From: Euwallacea fornicatus
Lineage: Eukaryota; Arthropoda; Insecta; Coleoptera; Curculionidae
Direction: 5' to 3'
DNA length: 64,000 nt
Assembly (NCBI RefSeq): GCF_040115645.1
Contig: NW_027096054.1
Location: 62,001-126,000 of the forward strand
Within the stretch, counting starts at the first letter, position 1; the number at the start of each line of letters is the position of its first letter. The position numbers were made by a program, and so were the translations under genes. Shown piece by piece: positions 51,539-64,000 of the stretch. Below the pieces are notes generated by a model. That model was not told the DNA's origin. It searched no databases and worked only from the letters and a program-made list of their open reading frames with translations.

Positions 51539-54500
51539 TCAAACACACAACATTTTTGACTTTTCGAGCTTTGTAGATCGACAACTTCGGCAAAAGAACT
51601 CAAAATTTCTTCAACAAAGACTCATATTAATCAGGTGGTCGAGATCTTTAACATGACACAACACATCATGATTGTATCTTGTTGAGCTTCAAAGATAAAT
51701 AGTACTTTACGTGCTCAAACACACAACATTTTTGACTTTTCGAGCTTTGTAGATCGACAACTTCGGCAAAAGAACTCAAAATTTCTTCAACAAAGACTCA
51801 TATTAATCAGGTGGTCGAGATCTTTAACATGACACAACACATCATGATTGTATCTTGTTGAGCTTCAAAGATAAATAGTACTTTACGTGCTCAAACACAC
51901 AACATTTTTTACTTTTCGAGCTTTGTACGACGATAACTTCGGCAAATGAAATCCAAATTTCTTCAACAAAGACTCATATTAATCAGGTGGTTGAGATCTT
52001 TAATATGACACAACACATCATGTTTGTATCTTGTTGAGCTTCCAAGATAAATAGTACTTTACGTGCTCAAACACACAACATTTTTTACTTTTCGAGCTTT
52101 GTACGTCGATAACTTAGGCAAATGAAATCCAAATTTCTTCAACAAAGACTCATATTAATCAGGTGGTTGAGATCTTTAACATGACACAACACATCATGAT
52201 TGTATCTTTTTGAGCTTTCAAGATAAATAGTACTCTACGTGCTCAAACACACAACTTTTTTGACTTTTCGAGCTTTGTACGTCGATAACTTCGGCAAATG
52301 AAATCCAAATGTCTTCAACGATGATTCATATTAATGAGGTGGTCGAGATCTTTAACATGACACAACACATCATGTTTGTATCTTGTTGAGCTTCCAAGAT
52401 AAATAGTACTTTACGTGCTCAAACACACAACATTTTTTACTTTTCGAGCTTTGTACGTCGATAACTTAGGCAAATGAAATCCAAATTTCTTCAACAAAGA
52501 CTCATATTAATCAGGTGGTTGAGATCTTTAACATGACACAACACATCATGATTGTATCTTTTTGAGCTTTCAAGATAAATAGTACTCTACGTGCTCAAAC
52601 ACACAACTTTTTTGACTTTTCGAGCTTTGTACGTCGATAACTTCGGCAAATGAAATCCAAATGTCTTCAACGATGATTCATATTAATGAGGTGGTCGAGA
52701 TCTTTAACATGACACAATACATCATGTTTGTATCTTGTTGAGCTTCCAAGATAAATAGTACTTTACGTGCTCAAACACACAACTTTTTTGACTTTTCGAG
52801 CTTTGTAGGTCGATAACTTCGGCAAATGAAATCCAAATGTCTTCAACGATGATTCATATTAATGAGGTGGTCGAGATCTTTAACATGACACAATACATCA
52901 TATTTGTATCTTGTTGAGCTTCCAAGATAAATAGTACTTTACGTGCTCAAACACACAACATTTTTTACTTTTCGAGCTATGTACGTCGATAACTTCGGCA
53001 AATGAAATCCAAATTTCTTCAACAAAGACTCATATTAATCAGGTGGTCGAGATCTTTAACATGACACAACACATCATCATTGTAACTTGTTGAGCTTCCA
53101 AGATAAATAGTACTTTACGTGCTCAAACACACAACATTTTTTACTTTTCGAGATTTGTACGTCGATAACTTCGGCATATGAGATCCAAATTTCTTCAACA
53201 AAGACTCATATTAATCAGGTGGTTGAGATCTTTAACATGACACAACACATCATGATTGTATCTTGTTGAGCTTCCAAGATAAATAGTACTTTACGTGCTC
53301 AAACACACAACATTTTTGACTTTTCGAGTTTTGTAGCTCGATAACTTCGGCAAATGAAATCCAAATGTCTTCAACGATGACTCATATTAATCAGGTGGTG
53401 GAGATCTGTAACACGACACAACACATCATGATTGTATCTTGTTGAGCTTCCAAGATAAATAGTACTTTACGTGCTCAAACACACAACATTTTTTACTTTT
53501 CGAGCTTTGTACGTCGATAACTTCGGCAAATGAAATCCAAATTTCTTCAACAAAGACTCATATTAATCAGGTGGTTGAGATCTTTAACATGACACAACAC
53601 ATCATGATTGTATCTTTTTGAGCTTTCAAGATAAATAGTACTCTACGTGCTCAAACACACAACTTTTTTGACTTTTCGAGCTTTGTACGTCGATAACTTA
53701 GGCAAATGAAATCCAAATGTCTTCAACAAAGACTCATATTAATCAGGTGGTTGAGATCTTTAACATGACACAACACATCATGTTTGTATCTTGTTGAGCT
53801 TCCAAGATAAATAGTACTTTACGTGCTCAAACACACAACATTTTTTACTTTTCGAGCTTTGTACGTCGATAACTTAGGCAAATGAAATCCAAATTTCTTC
53901 AACAAAGACTCATATTAATCAGGTGGTTGAGATCTTTAACATGACACAACACATCATGATTGTATCTTGTTGAGCTTCCAAGATAAATAGTACTTTACGT
54001 GCTCAAACACACAACATTTTTTACTTTTCGAGCTTTGTACGTCGATAACTTCGGCAAATGAAATCCAAATGTCTTCAACAAAGACTCATATTAATCAGGT
54101 GGTTGAGATCTTTAACATGACACAACACATCATGATTGTATCTTTTTGAGCTTCCAAGATAAATAGTACTTTACGTGCTCAAACACACAACATTTTTTAC
54201 TTTTCGAGCTTTGTACGTCGATAACTTAGGCAAATGAAATCCAAATTTCTTCAACAAAGACTCATATTAATCAGGTGGTTGAGATCTTTAACATGACACA
54301 ACACATCATGATTGTATCTTTTTGAGCTTTCAAGATAAATAGTACTCTACGTGCTCAAACACACAACTTTTTTGACTTTTCGAGCTTTGTACGTCGATAA
54401 CTTCGGCAAATGAAATCCAAATGTCTTCAACAAAGACTCATATTAATCAGGTGGTTGAGATCTTTAACATGACACAACACATCATGATTGTATCTTTTTG

Positions 54501-55209
54501 AGCTTTCAAGATAAATAGTACTCTACGTGCTCAAACACACAACTTTTTTGACTTTTCGAGCTTTGTACGTCGATAACTTAGGCAAATGAAATCCAAATGT
54601 CTTCAACAAAGACTCATATTAATCAGGTGGTTGAGATCTTTAACATGACAAAACACATCATTATTGTATCTTGTTGAGCTTCCAAGATAAATAGTACTTT
54701 ACGTGCTCAAACACACAACTTTTTTGATTTTTCGAGATTTCTAGAGCGATAACTTCGGCAAATGAACTCCAAAGTTCTTCAACGATGACTCATATTAATC
54801 AGGTGGTCGAGATGTTTAACATGACACAACACATCATGATTGTATCTTGTTGAGCTTCCAAGATAAATAGTACTTTACGTGCTCAAACACACAACATTTT
54901 TGACTTTTCGAGCTTTGTAGATCGACAACTTCGGCAAAAGAACTCAAAATTTCTTCAACAAAGACTCATATTAATCAGGTGGTCGAGATCTTTAACATGA
55001 CACAACACATCATGATTGTATCTTGTTGAGCTTCAAAGATAAATAGTACTTTACGTGCTCAAACACACAACATTTTTGACTTTTCGAGCTTTGTACGTCG
55101 ATAACTTCGGCAAATGAAATCCAAATTTCTTCAACAAAGACTCATATTAATCAGGTGGTCGAGATCTTTAACATGACACAACACATCATGATTGTATCTT
55201 GTTGAGCTT
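51340..55209. repeat. Block E 26-monomer-offset repeat III, copy 1
   Basis: Matches 55916-59785 at an offset of 4,576 bp over 3,870 bp, with no difference noticed by eye. Shared markers include tacgacg (51926/56502), ctagagcg (51397/55973 and 54741/59317), gatctgtaac (53405/57981) and an X-Y dimer. It is the longest apparently perfect pair in block E. Confidence 0.87.
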
Positions 55210-55951
55210 TCAAGATAAATAGTACTCTACGTGCTCAAACACACAACTTTTTTGACTTTTCGAGCTTTGTACGTCGATAACTTCGGCAAATGAAATCCAA
55301 ATGTCTTCAACAAAGACTCATATTAATCAGGTGGTTGAGATCTTTAACATGACACAACACATCATGATTGTATCTTTTTGAGCTTTCAAGATAAATAGTA
55401 CTCTACGTGCTCAAACACACAACTTTTTTGACTTTTCGAGCTTTGTACGTCGATAACTTAGGCAAATGAAATCCAAATGTCTTCAACAAAGACTCATATT
55501 AATCAGGTGGTTGAGATCTTTAACATGACAAAACACATCATTATTGTATCTTGTTGAGCTTCCAAGATAAATAGTACTTTACGTGCTCAAACACACAACT
55601 TTTTTGATTTTTCGAGATTTCTAGAGCGATAACTTCGGCAAATGAACTCCAAAGTTCTTCAACGATGACTCATATTAATCAGGTGGTCGAGATGTTTAAC
55701 ATGACACAACACATCATGATTGTATCTTGTTGAGCTTCCAAGATAAATAGTACTTTACGTGCTCAAACACACAACATTTTTGACTTTTCGAGCTTTGTAG
55801 ATCGACAACTTCGGCAAAAGAACTCAAAATTTCTTCAACAAAGACTCATATTAATCAGGTGGTCGAGATCTTTAACATGACACAACACATCATGATTGTA
55901 TCTTGTTGAGCTTCAAAGATAAATAGTACTTTACGTGCTCAAACACACAAC
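55202..55951. repeat. 5-monomer-offset copy of 54322-55071
   Basis: This 750-bp segment repeats 54322-55071 at an offset of 880 bp (ctagagcg at 54741 and 55621) and sits between the two copies of repeat III. At 55952 the sequence jumps back to the form found near 51376, so two ctagagcg units stand only 352 bp apart (55621 and 55973). The unit at 55197-55236 joins cttgttgag to ctttcaag...tactctac, a hybrid expected at an exchange point. Confidence 0.8.
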
Positions 55952-58900
55952 TTTTTTGATTTTTCGAGATTTCTAGAGCGATAACTTCGGCAAATGAACT
56001 CCAAAGTTCTTCAACGATGACTCATATTAATCAGGTGGTCGAGATGTTTAACATGACACAACACATCATGATTGTATCTTGTTGAGCTTCCAAGATAAAT
56101 AGTACTTTACGTGCTCAAACACACAACATTTTTGACTTTTCGAGCTTTGTAGATCGACAACTTCGGCAAAAGAACTCAAAATTTCTTCAACAAAGACTCA
56201 TATTAATCAGGTGGTCGAGATCTTTAACATGACACAACACATCATGATTGTATCTTGTTGAGCTTCAAAGATAAATAGTACTTTACGTGCTCAAACACAC
56301 AACATTTTTGACTTTTCGAGCTTTGTAGATCGACAACTTCGGCAAAAGAACTCAAAATTTCTTCAACAAAGACTCATATTAATCAGGTGGTCGAGATCTT
56401 TAACATGACACAACACATCATGATTGTATCTTGTTGAGCTTCAAAGATAAATAGTACTTTACGTGCTCAAACACACAACATTTTTTACTTTTCGAGCTTT
56501 GTACGACGATAACTTCGGCAAATGAAATCCAAATTTCTTCAACAAAGACTCATATTAATCAGGTGGTTGAGATCTTTAATATGACACAACACATCATGTT
56601 TGTATCTTGTTGAGCTTCCAAGATAAATAGTACTTTACGTGCTCAAACACACAACATTTTTTACTTTTCGAGCTTTGTACGTCGATAACTTAGGCAAATG
56701 AAATCCAAATTTCTTCAACAAAGACTCATATTAATCAGGTGGTTGAGATCTTTAACATGACACAACACATCATGATTGTATCTTTTTGAGCTTTCAAGAT
56801 AAATAGTACTCTACGTGCTCAAACACACAACTTTTTTGACTTTTCGAGCTTTGTACGTCGATAACTTCGGCAAATGAAATCCAAATGTCTTCAACGATGA
56901 TTCATATTAATGAGGTGGTCGAGATCTTTAACATGACACAACACATCATGTTTGTATCTTGTTGAGCTTCCAAGATAAATAGTACTTTACGTGCTCAAAC
57001 ACACAACATTTTTTACTTTTCGAGCTTTGTACGTCGATAACTTAGGCAAATGAAATCCAAATTTCTTCAACAAAGACTCATATTAATCAGGTGGTTGAGA
57101 TCTTTAACATGACACAACACATCATGATTGTATCTTTTTGAGCTTTCAAGATAAATAGTACTCTACGTGCTCAAACACACAACTTTTTTGACTTTTCGAG
57201 CTTTGTACGTCGATAACTTCGGCAAATGAAATCCAAATGTCTTCAACGATGATTCATATTAATGAGGTGGTCGAGATCTTTAACATGACACAATACATCA
57301 TGTTTGTATCTTGTTGAGCTTCCAAGATAAATAGTACTTTACGTGCTCAAACACACAACTTTTTTGACTTTTCGAGCTTTGTAGGTCGATAACTTCGGCA
57401 AATGAAATCCAAATGTCTTCAACGATGATTCATATTAATGAGGTGGTCGAGATCTTTAACATGACACAATACATCATATTTGTATCTTGTTGAGCTTCCA
57501 AGATAAATAGTACTTTACGTGCTCAAACACACAACATTTTTTACTTTTCGAGCTATGTACGTCGATAACTTCGGCAAATGAAATCCAAATTTCTTCAACA
57601 AAGACTCATATTAATCAGGTGGTCGAGATCTTTAACATGACACAACACATCATCATTGTAACTTGTTGAGCTTCCAAGATAAATAGTACTTTACGTGCTC
57701 AAACACACAACATTTTTTACTTTTCGAGATTTGTACGTCGATAACTTCGGCATATGAGATCCAAATTTCTTCAACAAAGACTCATATTAATCAGGTGGTT
57801 GAGATCTTTAACATGACACAACACATCATGATTGTATCTTGTTGAGCTTCCAAGATAAATAGTACTTTACGTGCTCAAACACACAACATTTTTGACTTTT
57901 CGAGTTTTGTAGCTCGATAACTTCGGCAAATGAAATCCAAATGTCTTCAACGATGACTCATATTAATCAGGTGGTGGAGATCTGTAACACGACACAACAC
58001 ATCATGATTGTATCTTGTTGAGCTTCCAAGATAAATAGTACTTTACGTGCTCAAACACACAACATTTTTTACTTTTCGAGCTTTGTACGTCGATAACTTC
58101 GGCAAATGAAATCCAAATTTCTTCAACAAAGACTCATATTAATCAGGTGGTTGAGATCTTTAACATGACACAACACATCATGATTGTATCTTTTTGAGCT
58201 TTCAAGATAAATAGTACTCTACGTGCTCAAACACACAACTTTTTTGACTTTTCGAGCTTTGTACGTCGATAACTTAGGCAAATGAAATCCAAATGTCTTC
58301 AACAAAGACTCATATTAATCAGGTGGTTGAGATCTTTAACATGACACAACACATCATGTTTGTATCTTGTTGAGCTTCCAAGATAAATAGTACTTTACGT
58401 GCTCAAACACACAACATTTTTTACTTTTCGAGCTTTGTACGTCGATAACTTAGGCAAATGAAATCCAAATTTCTTCAACAAAGACTCATATTAATCAGGT
58501 GGTTGAGATCTTTAACATGACACAACACATCATGATTGTATCTTGTTGAGCTTCCAAGATAAATAGTACTTTACGTGCTCAAACACACAACATTTTTTAC
58601 TTTTCGAGCTTTGTACGTCGATAACTTCGGCAAATGAAATCCAAATGTCTTCAACAAAGACTCATATTAATCAGGTGGTTGAGATCTTTAACATGACACA
58701 ACACATCATGATTGTATCTTTTTGAGCTTCCAAGATAAATAGTACTTTACGTGCTCAAACACACAACATTTTTTACTTTTCGAGCTTTGTACGTCGATAA
58801 CTTAGGCAAATGAAATCCAAATTTCTTCAACAAAGACTCATATTAATCAGGTGGTTGAGATCTTTAACATGACACAACACATCATGATTGTATCTTTTTG

Positions 58901-59785
58901 AGCTTTCAAGATAAATAGTACTCTACGTGCTCAAACACACAACTTTTTTGACTTTTCGAGCTTTGTACGTCGATAACTTCGGCAAATGAAATCCAAATGT
59001 CTTCAACAAAGACTCATATTAATCAGGTGGTTGAGATCTTTAACATGACACAACACATCATGATTGTATCTTTTTGAGCTTTCAAGATAAATAGTACTCT
59101 ACGTGCTCAAACACACAACTTTTTTGACTTTTCGAGCTTTGTACGTCGATAACTTAGGCAAATGAAATCCAAATGTCTTCAACAAAGACTCATATTAATC
59201 AGGTGGTTGAGATCTTTAACATGACAAAACACATCATTATTGTATCTTGTTGAGCTTCCAAGATAAATAGTACTTTACGTGCTCAAACACACAACTTTTT
59301 TGATTTTTCGAGATTTCTAGAGCGATAACTTCGGCAAATGAACTCCAAAGTTCTTCAACGATGACTCATATTAATCAGGTGGTCGAGATGTTTAACATGA
59401 CACAACACATCATGATTGTATCTTGTTGAGCTTCCAAGATAAATAGTACTTTACGTGCTCAAACACACAACATTTTTGACTTTTCGAGCTTTGTAGATCG
59501 ACAACTTCGGCAAAAGAACTCAAAATTTCTTCAACAAAGACTCATATTAATCAGGTGGTCGAGATCTTTAACATGACACAACACATCATGATTGTATCTT
59601 GTTGAGCTTCAAAGATAAATAGTACTTTACGTGCTCAAACACACAACATTTTTGACTTTTCGAGCTTTGTACGTCGATAACTTCGGCAAATGAAATCCAA
59701 ATTTCTTCAACAAAGACTCATATTAATCAGGTGGTCGAGATCTTTAACATGACACAACACATCATGATTGTATCTTGTTGAGCTT
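55916..59785. repeat. Block E 26-monomer-offset repeat III, copy 2
   Basis: Second copy of 51340-55209. It ends where cttcaaag (59786) replaces ctttcaag (55210). Its left limit is cttcaaag (55915) versus cttccaag (51339). Confidence 0.87.
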
Positions 59786-62700
59786 CAAAGATAAATAGTA
59801 CTTTACGTGCTCAAACACACAACATTTTTTACTTTTCGAGCTTTGTACGTCGATAACTTCGGCAAATGAAATCCAAATTTCTTCAACAAAGACTCATATT
59901 AATCAGGTGGTTGAGATCTTTAACATGACACAACACATCATGATTGTATCTTTTTGAGCTTTCAAGATAAATAGTACTCTACGTGCTCAAACACACAACT
60001 TTTTTGACTTTTCGAGCTTTGTACGTCGATAACTTAGGCAAATGAAATCCAAATGTCTTCAACAAAGACTCATATTAATCAGGTGGTTGAGATCTTTAAC
60101 ATGACACAACACATCATGTTTGTATCTTGTTGAGCTTCCAAGATAAATAGTACTTTACGTGCTCAAACACACAACATTTTTTACTTTTCGAGCTTTGTAC
60201 GTCGATAACTTAGGCAAATGAAATCCAAATTTCTTCAACAAAGACTCATATTAATCAGGTGGTTGAGATCTTTAACATGACACAACACATCATGATTGTA
60301 TCTTGTTGAGCTTCCAAGATAAATAGTACTTTACGTGCTCAAACACACAACATTTTTTACTTTTCGAGCTTTGTACGTCGATAACTTCGGCAAATGAAAT
60401 CCAAATTTCTTCAACAAAGACTCATATTAATCAGGTGGTTGAGATCTTTAACATGACACAACACATCATGATTGTATCTTTTTGAGCTTTCAAGATAAAT
60501 AGTACTCTACGTGCTCAAACACACAACTTTTTTGACTTTTCGAGCTTTGTACGTCGATAACTTCGGCAAATGAAATCCAAATGTCTTCAACAAAGACTCA
60601 TATTAATCAGGTGGTTGAGATCTTTAACATGACACAACACATCATGATTGTATCTTTTTGAGCTTTCAAGATAAATAGTACTCTACGTGCTCAAACACAC
60701 AACTTTTTTGACTTTTCGAGCTTTGTACGTCGATAACTTAGGCAAATGAAATCCAAATGTCTTCAACAAAGACTCATATTAATCAGGTGGTTGAGATCTT
60801 TAACATGACAAAACACATCATTATTGTATCTTGTTGAGCTTCCAAGATAAATAGTACTTTACGTGCTCAAACACACAACTTTTTTGATTTTTCGAGATTT
60901 CTAGAGCGATAACTTCGGCAAATGAACTCCAAAGTTCTTCAACGATGACTCATATTAATCAGGTGGTCGAGATGTTTAACATGACACAACACATCATGAT
61001 TGTATCTTGTTGAGCTTCCAAGATAAATAGTACTTTACGTGCTCAAACACACAACATTTTTGACTTTTCGAGCTTTGTAGATCGACAACTTCGGCAAAAG
61101 AACTCAAAATTTCTTCAACAAAGACTCATATTAATCAGGTGGTCGAGATCTTTAACATGACACAACACATCATGATTGTATCTTGTTGAGCTTCAAAGAT
61201 AAATAGTACTTTACGTGCTCAAACACACAACATTTTTGACTTTTCGAGCTTTGTAGATCGACAACTTCGGCAAAAGAACTCAAAATTTCTTCAACAAAGA
61301 CTCATATTAATCAGGTGGTCGAGATCTTTAACATGACACAACACATCATGATTGTATCTTGTTGAGCTTCAAAGATAAATAGTACTTTACGTGCTCAAAC
61401 ACACAACATTTTTTACTTTTCGAGCTTTGTACGTCGATAACTTCGGCAAATGAAATCCAAATGTCTTCAACGATGATTCATATTAATCAGGTGGTCGAGA
61501 TCTTTAACATGACACAACACATCATCATTGTAACTTGTTGAGCTTCCAAGATAAATAGTACTTTACGTGCTCAAACACACAACATTTTTTACTTTTCGAG
61601 CTTTGTACGTCGATAACTTCGGCAAATGAAATCCAAATGTCTTCAACGATGATTCATATTAATCAGGTGGTCGAGATCTTTAACATGACACAATACATCA
61701 TATTTGTATCTTGTTGAGCTTCCAAGATAAATAGTACTTTACGTGCTCAAACACACAACATTTTTTACTTTTCGAGCTATGTACGTCGATAACTTCGGCA
61801 AATGAAATCCAAATTTCTTCAACAAAGACTCATATTAATCAGGTGGTCGAGATCTTTAACATGACACAACACATCATCATTGTAACTTGTTGAGCTTCCA
61901 AGATAAATAGTACTTTACGTGCTCAAACACACAACATTTTTTACTTTTCGAGATTTGTACGTCGATAACTTCGGCATATGAGATCCAAATTTCTTCAACA
62001 AAGACTCATATTAATCAGGTGGTTGAGATCTTTAACATGACACAACACATCATGATTGTATCTTGTTGAGCTTCCAAGATAAATAGTACTTTACGTGCTC
62101 AAACACACAACATTTTTGACTTTTCGAGTTTTGTAGCTCGATAACTTCGGCAAATGAAATCCAAATGTCTTCAACGATGACTCATATTAATCAGGTGGTG
62201 GAGATCTGTAACACGACACAACACATCATGATTGTATCTTGTTGAGCTTCCAAGATAAATAGTACTTTACGTGCTCAAACACACAACATTTTTTACTTTT
62301 CGAGCTTTGTACGTCGATAACTTCGGCAAATGAAATCCAAATTTCTTCAACAAAGACTCATATTAATCAGGTGGTTGAGATCTTTAACATGACACAACAC
62401 ATCATGATTGTATCTTTTTGAGCTTTCAAGATAAATAGTACTCTACGTGCTCAAACACACAACTTTTTTGACTTTTCGAGCTTTGTACGTCGATAACTTA
62501 GGCAAATGAAATCCAAATGTCTTCAACAAAGACTCATATTAATCAGGTGGTTGAGATCTTTAACATGACACAACACATCATGTTTGTATCTTGTTGAGCT
62601 TCCAAGATAAATAGTACTTTACGTGCTCAAACACACAACATTTTTTACTTTTCGAGCTTTGTACGTCGATAACTTAGGCAAATGAAATCCAAATTTCTTC

Positions 62701-64000
62701 AACAAAGACTCATATTAATCAGGTGGTTGAGATCTTTAACATGACACAACACATCATGATTGTATCTTGTTGAGCTTCCAAGATAAATAGTACTTTACGT
62801 GCTCAAACACACAACATTTTTTACTTTTCGAGCTTTGTACGTCGATAACTTCGGCAAATGAAATCCAAATTTCTTCAACAAAGACTCATATTAATCAGGT
62901 GGTTGAGATCTTTAACATGACACAACACATCATGATTGTATCTTTTTGAGCTTTCAAGATAAATAGTACTCTACGTGCTCAAACACACAACTTTTTTGAC
63001 TTTTCGAGCTTTGTACGTCGATAACTTCGGCAAATGAAATCCAAATGTCTTCAACAAAGACTCATATTAATCAGGTGGTTGAGATCTTTAACATGACACA
63101 ACACATCATGATTGTATCTTTTTGAGCTTTCAAGATAAATAGTACTCTACGTGCTCAAACACACAACTTTTTTGACTTTTCGAGCTTTGTACGTCGATAA
63201 CTTAGGCAAATGAAATCCAAATGTCTTCAACAAAGACTCATATTAATCAGGTGGTTGAGATCTTTAACATGACAAAACACATCATTATTGTATCTTGTTG
63301 AGCTTCCAAGATAAATAGTACTTTACGTGCTCAAACACACAACTTTTTTGATTTTTCGAGATTTCTAGAGCGATAACTTCGGCAAATGAACTCCAAAGTT
63401 CTTCAACGATGACTCATATTAATCAGGTGGTCGAGATGTTTAACATGACACAACACATCATGATTGTATCTTGTTGAGCTTCCAAGATAAATAGTACTTT
63501 ACGTGCTCAAACACACAACATTTTTGACTTTTCGAGCTTTGTAGATCGACAACTTCGGCAAAAGAACTCAAAATTTCTTCAACAAAGACTCATATTAATC
63601 AGGTGGTCGAGATCTTTAACATGACACAACACATCATGATTGTATCTTGTTGAGCTTCAAAGATAAATAGTACTTTACGTGCTCAAACACACAACATTTT
63701 TGACTTTTCGAGCTTTGTAGATCGACAACTTCGGCAAAAGAACTCAAAATTTCTTCAACAAAGACTCATATTAATCAGGTGGTCGAGATCTTTAACATGA
63801 CACAACACATCATGATTGTATCTTGTTGAGCTTCAAAGATAAATAGTACTTTACGTGCTCAAACACACAACATTTTTTACTTTTCGAGCTTTGTACGACG
63901 ATAACTTCGGCAAATGAAATCCAAATTTCTTCAACAAAGACTCATATTAATCAGGTGGTTGAGATCTTTAATATGACACAACACATCATGTTTGTATCTT
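59786..64000. repeat. Block E right end: further partial copies
   Basis: The array continues past the window edge. Positions about 60901-62000 match about 43653-44750 at an offset of 98 monomers (17,248 bp). From 63365 to 64000 the order ctagagcg, two tagatcgacaac units and tacgacg (63894) repeats the beginning of repeat III (51397 and 55973), so another copy of that repeat seems to begin here at an offset of 42 monomers from the last. Confidence 0.8.

Larger units (their letters stand above)
1..64000. repeat. 176-bp satellite array filling the whole window
   Basis: A tandem repeat of 176 bp runs without interruption from the first to the last base. The anchor tag in the gt(a/c)ggtcgataac segment recurs at 11, 187, 363, 539 and 715 (steps of exactly 176). 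Later anchors such as ctagagcg at 19017, 20601, 23065, 25001 and 26233 are whole multiples of 176 apart. All copies face the same way; I saw no inverted copy, no transposon insertion and no single-copy spacer. About 364 monomers are present, beginning and ending mid-unit. Length and AT-richness resemble centromeric satellites of plants and animals, which commonly have units of 150-180 bp. The centromeric role and plant origin are inferences. No gene-free gap needs separate description, since all of it is this repeat. Confidence 0.97.

Noticed and set aside
1..64000. CRISPR array
   Set aside because: The repeat is 176 bp with no alternation of short repeats and unique spacers; variable segments are shared substitutions within the same unit.

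Overview
The window is one uninterrupted tandem satellite array. Every base I read belongs to a head-to-tail repeat of 176 bp, about 364 copies, all in the same orientation. The array runs off both ends of the window, so neither edge is seen. I find no gene, RNA gene, transposon, CRISPR array or single-copy sequence. The two 60-codon minus-strand open frames are the same stretch of repeat seen twice, 5,984 bp apart. One monomer counted by hand is about 36% GC.

A long, pure array of a nucleosome-sized, AT-rich monomer with layered higher-order repeats (HORs) is what is known from centromeric or other heterochromatic satellites of eukaryotes, most often plants and animals. It is not a bacterial or viral arrangement. 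A plant source is my best guess, but I cannot name the species or the satellite family. A centromeric role is inference: no centromere protein binding can be seen in DNA.

Layout. Block A (1-5532) is the most varied and holds a monomer subtype (gtgagttttcatg...) seen nowhere else. Block B (5533-about 18974) is a nearly perfect tandem duplication of a 34-monomer unit (5,984 bp) plus a third partial copy. Block C (18975-about 27540) is a mosaic with older, more diverged duplications. Block D (about 27540-36060) has a 26-monomer HOR (4,576 bp) built on 352-bp dimers, with two monomers sharing a 2-bp deletion. Block E (about 36061-64000) is a set of overlapping HOR copies with offsets of 26, 20 and 5 monomers, one carrying a block-A-type monomer patch at 47951-48149.

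How it works as a whole: monomer length is almost invariant (only three small indels noticed, at about 5114, 29979 and 34553), so essentially all large rearrangement is in whole-monomer steps. That fits repeated unequal exchange, gene conversion or replication-based amplification between registered repeats. Differences between large copies are few in B, D and E and more frequent in C, which gives a rough order of events. All copy comparisons were made by eye and small differences may have been missed.
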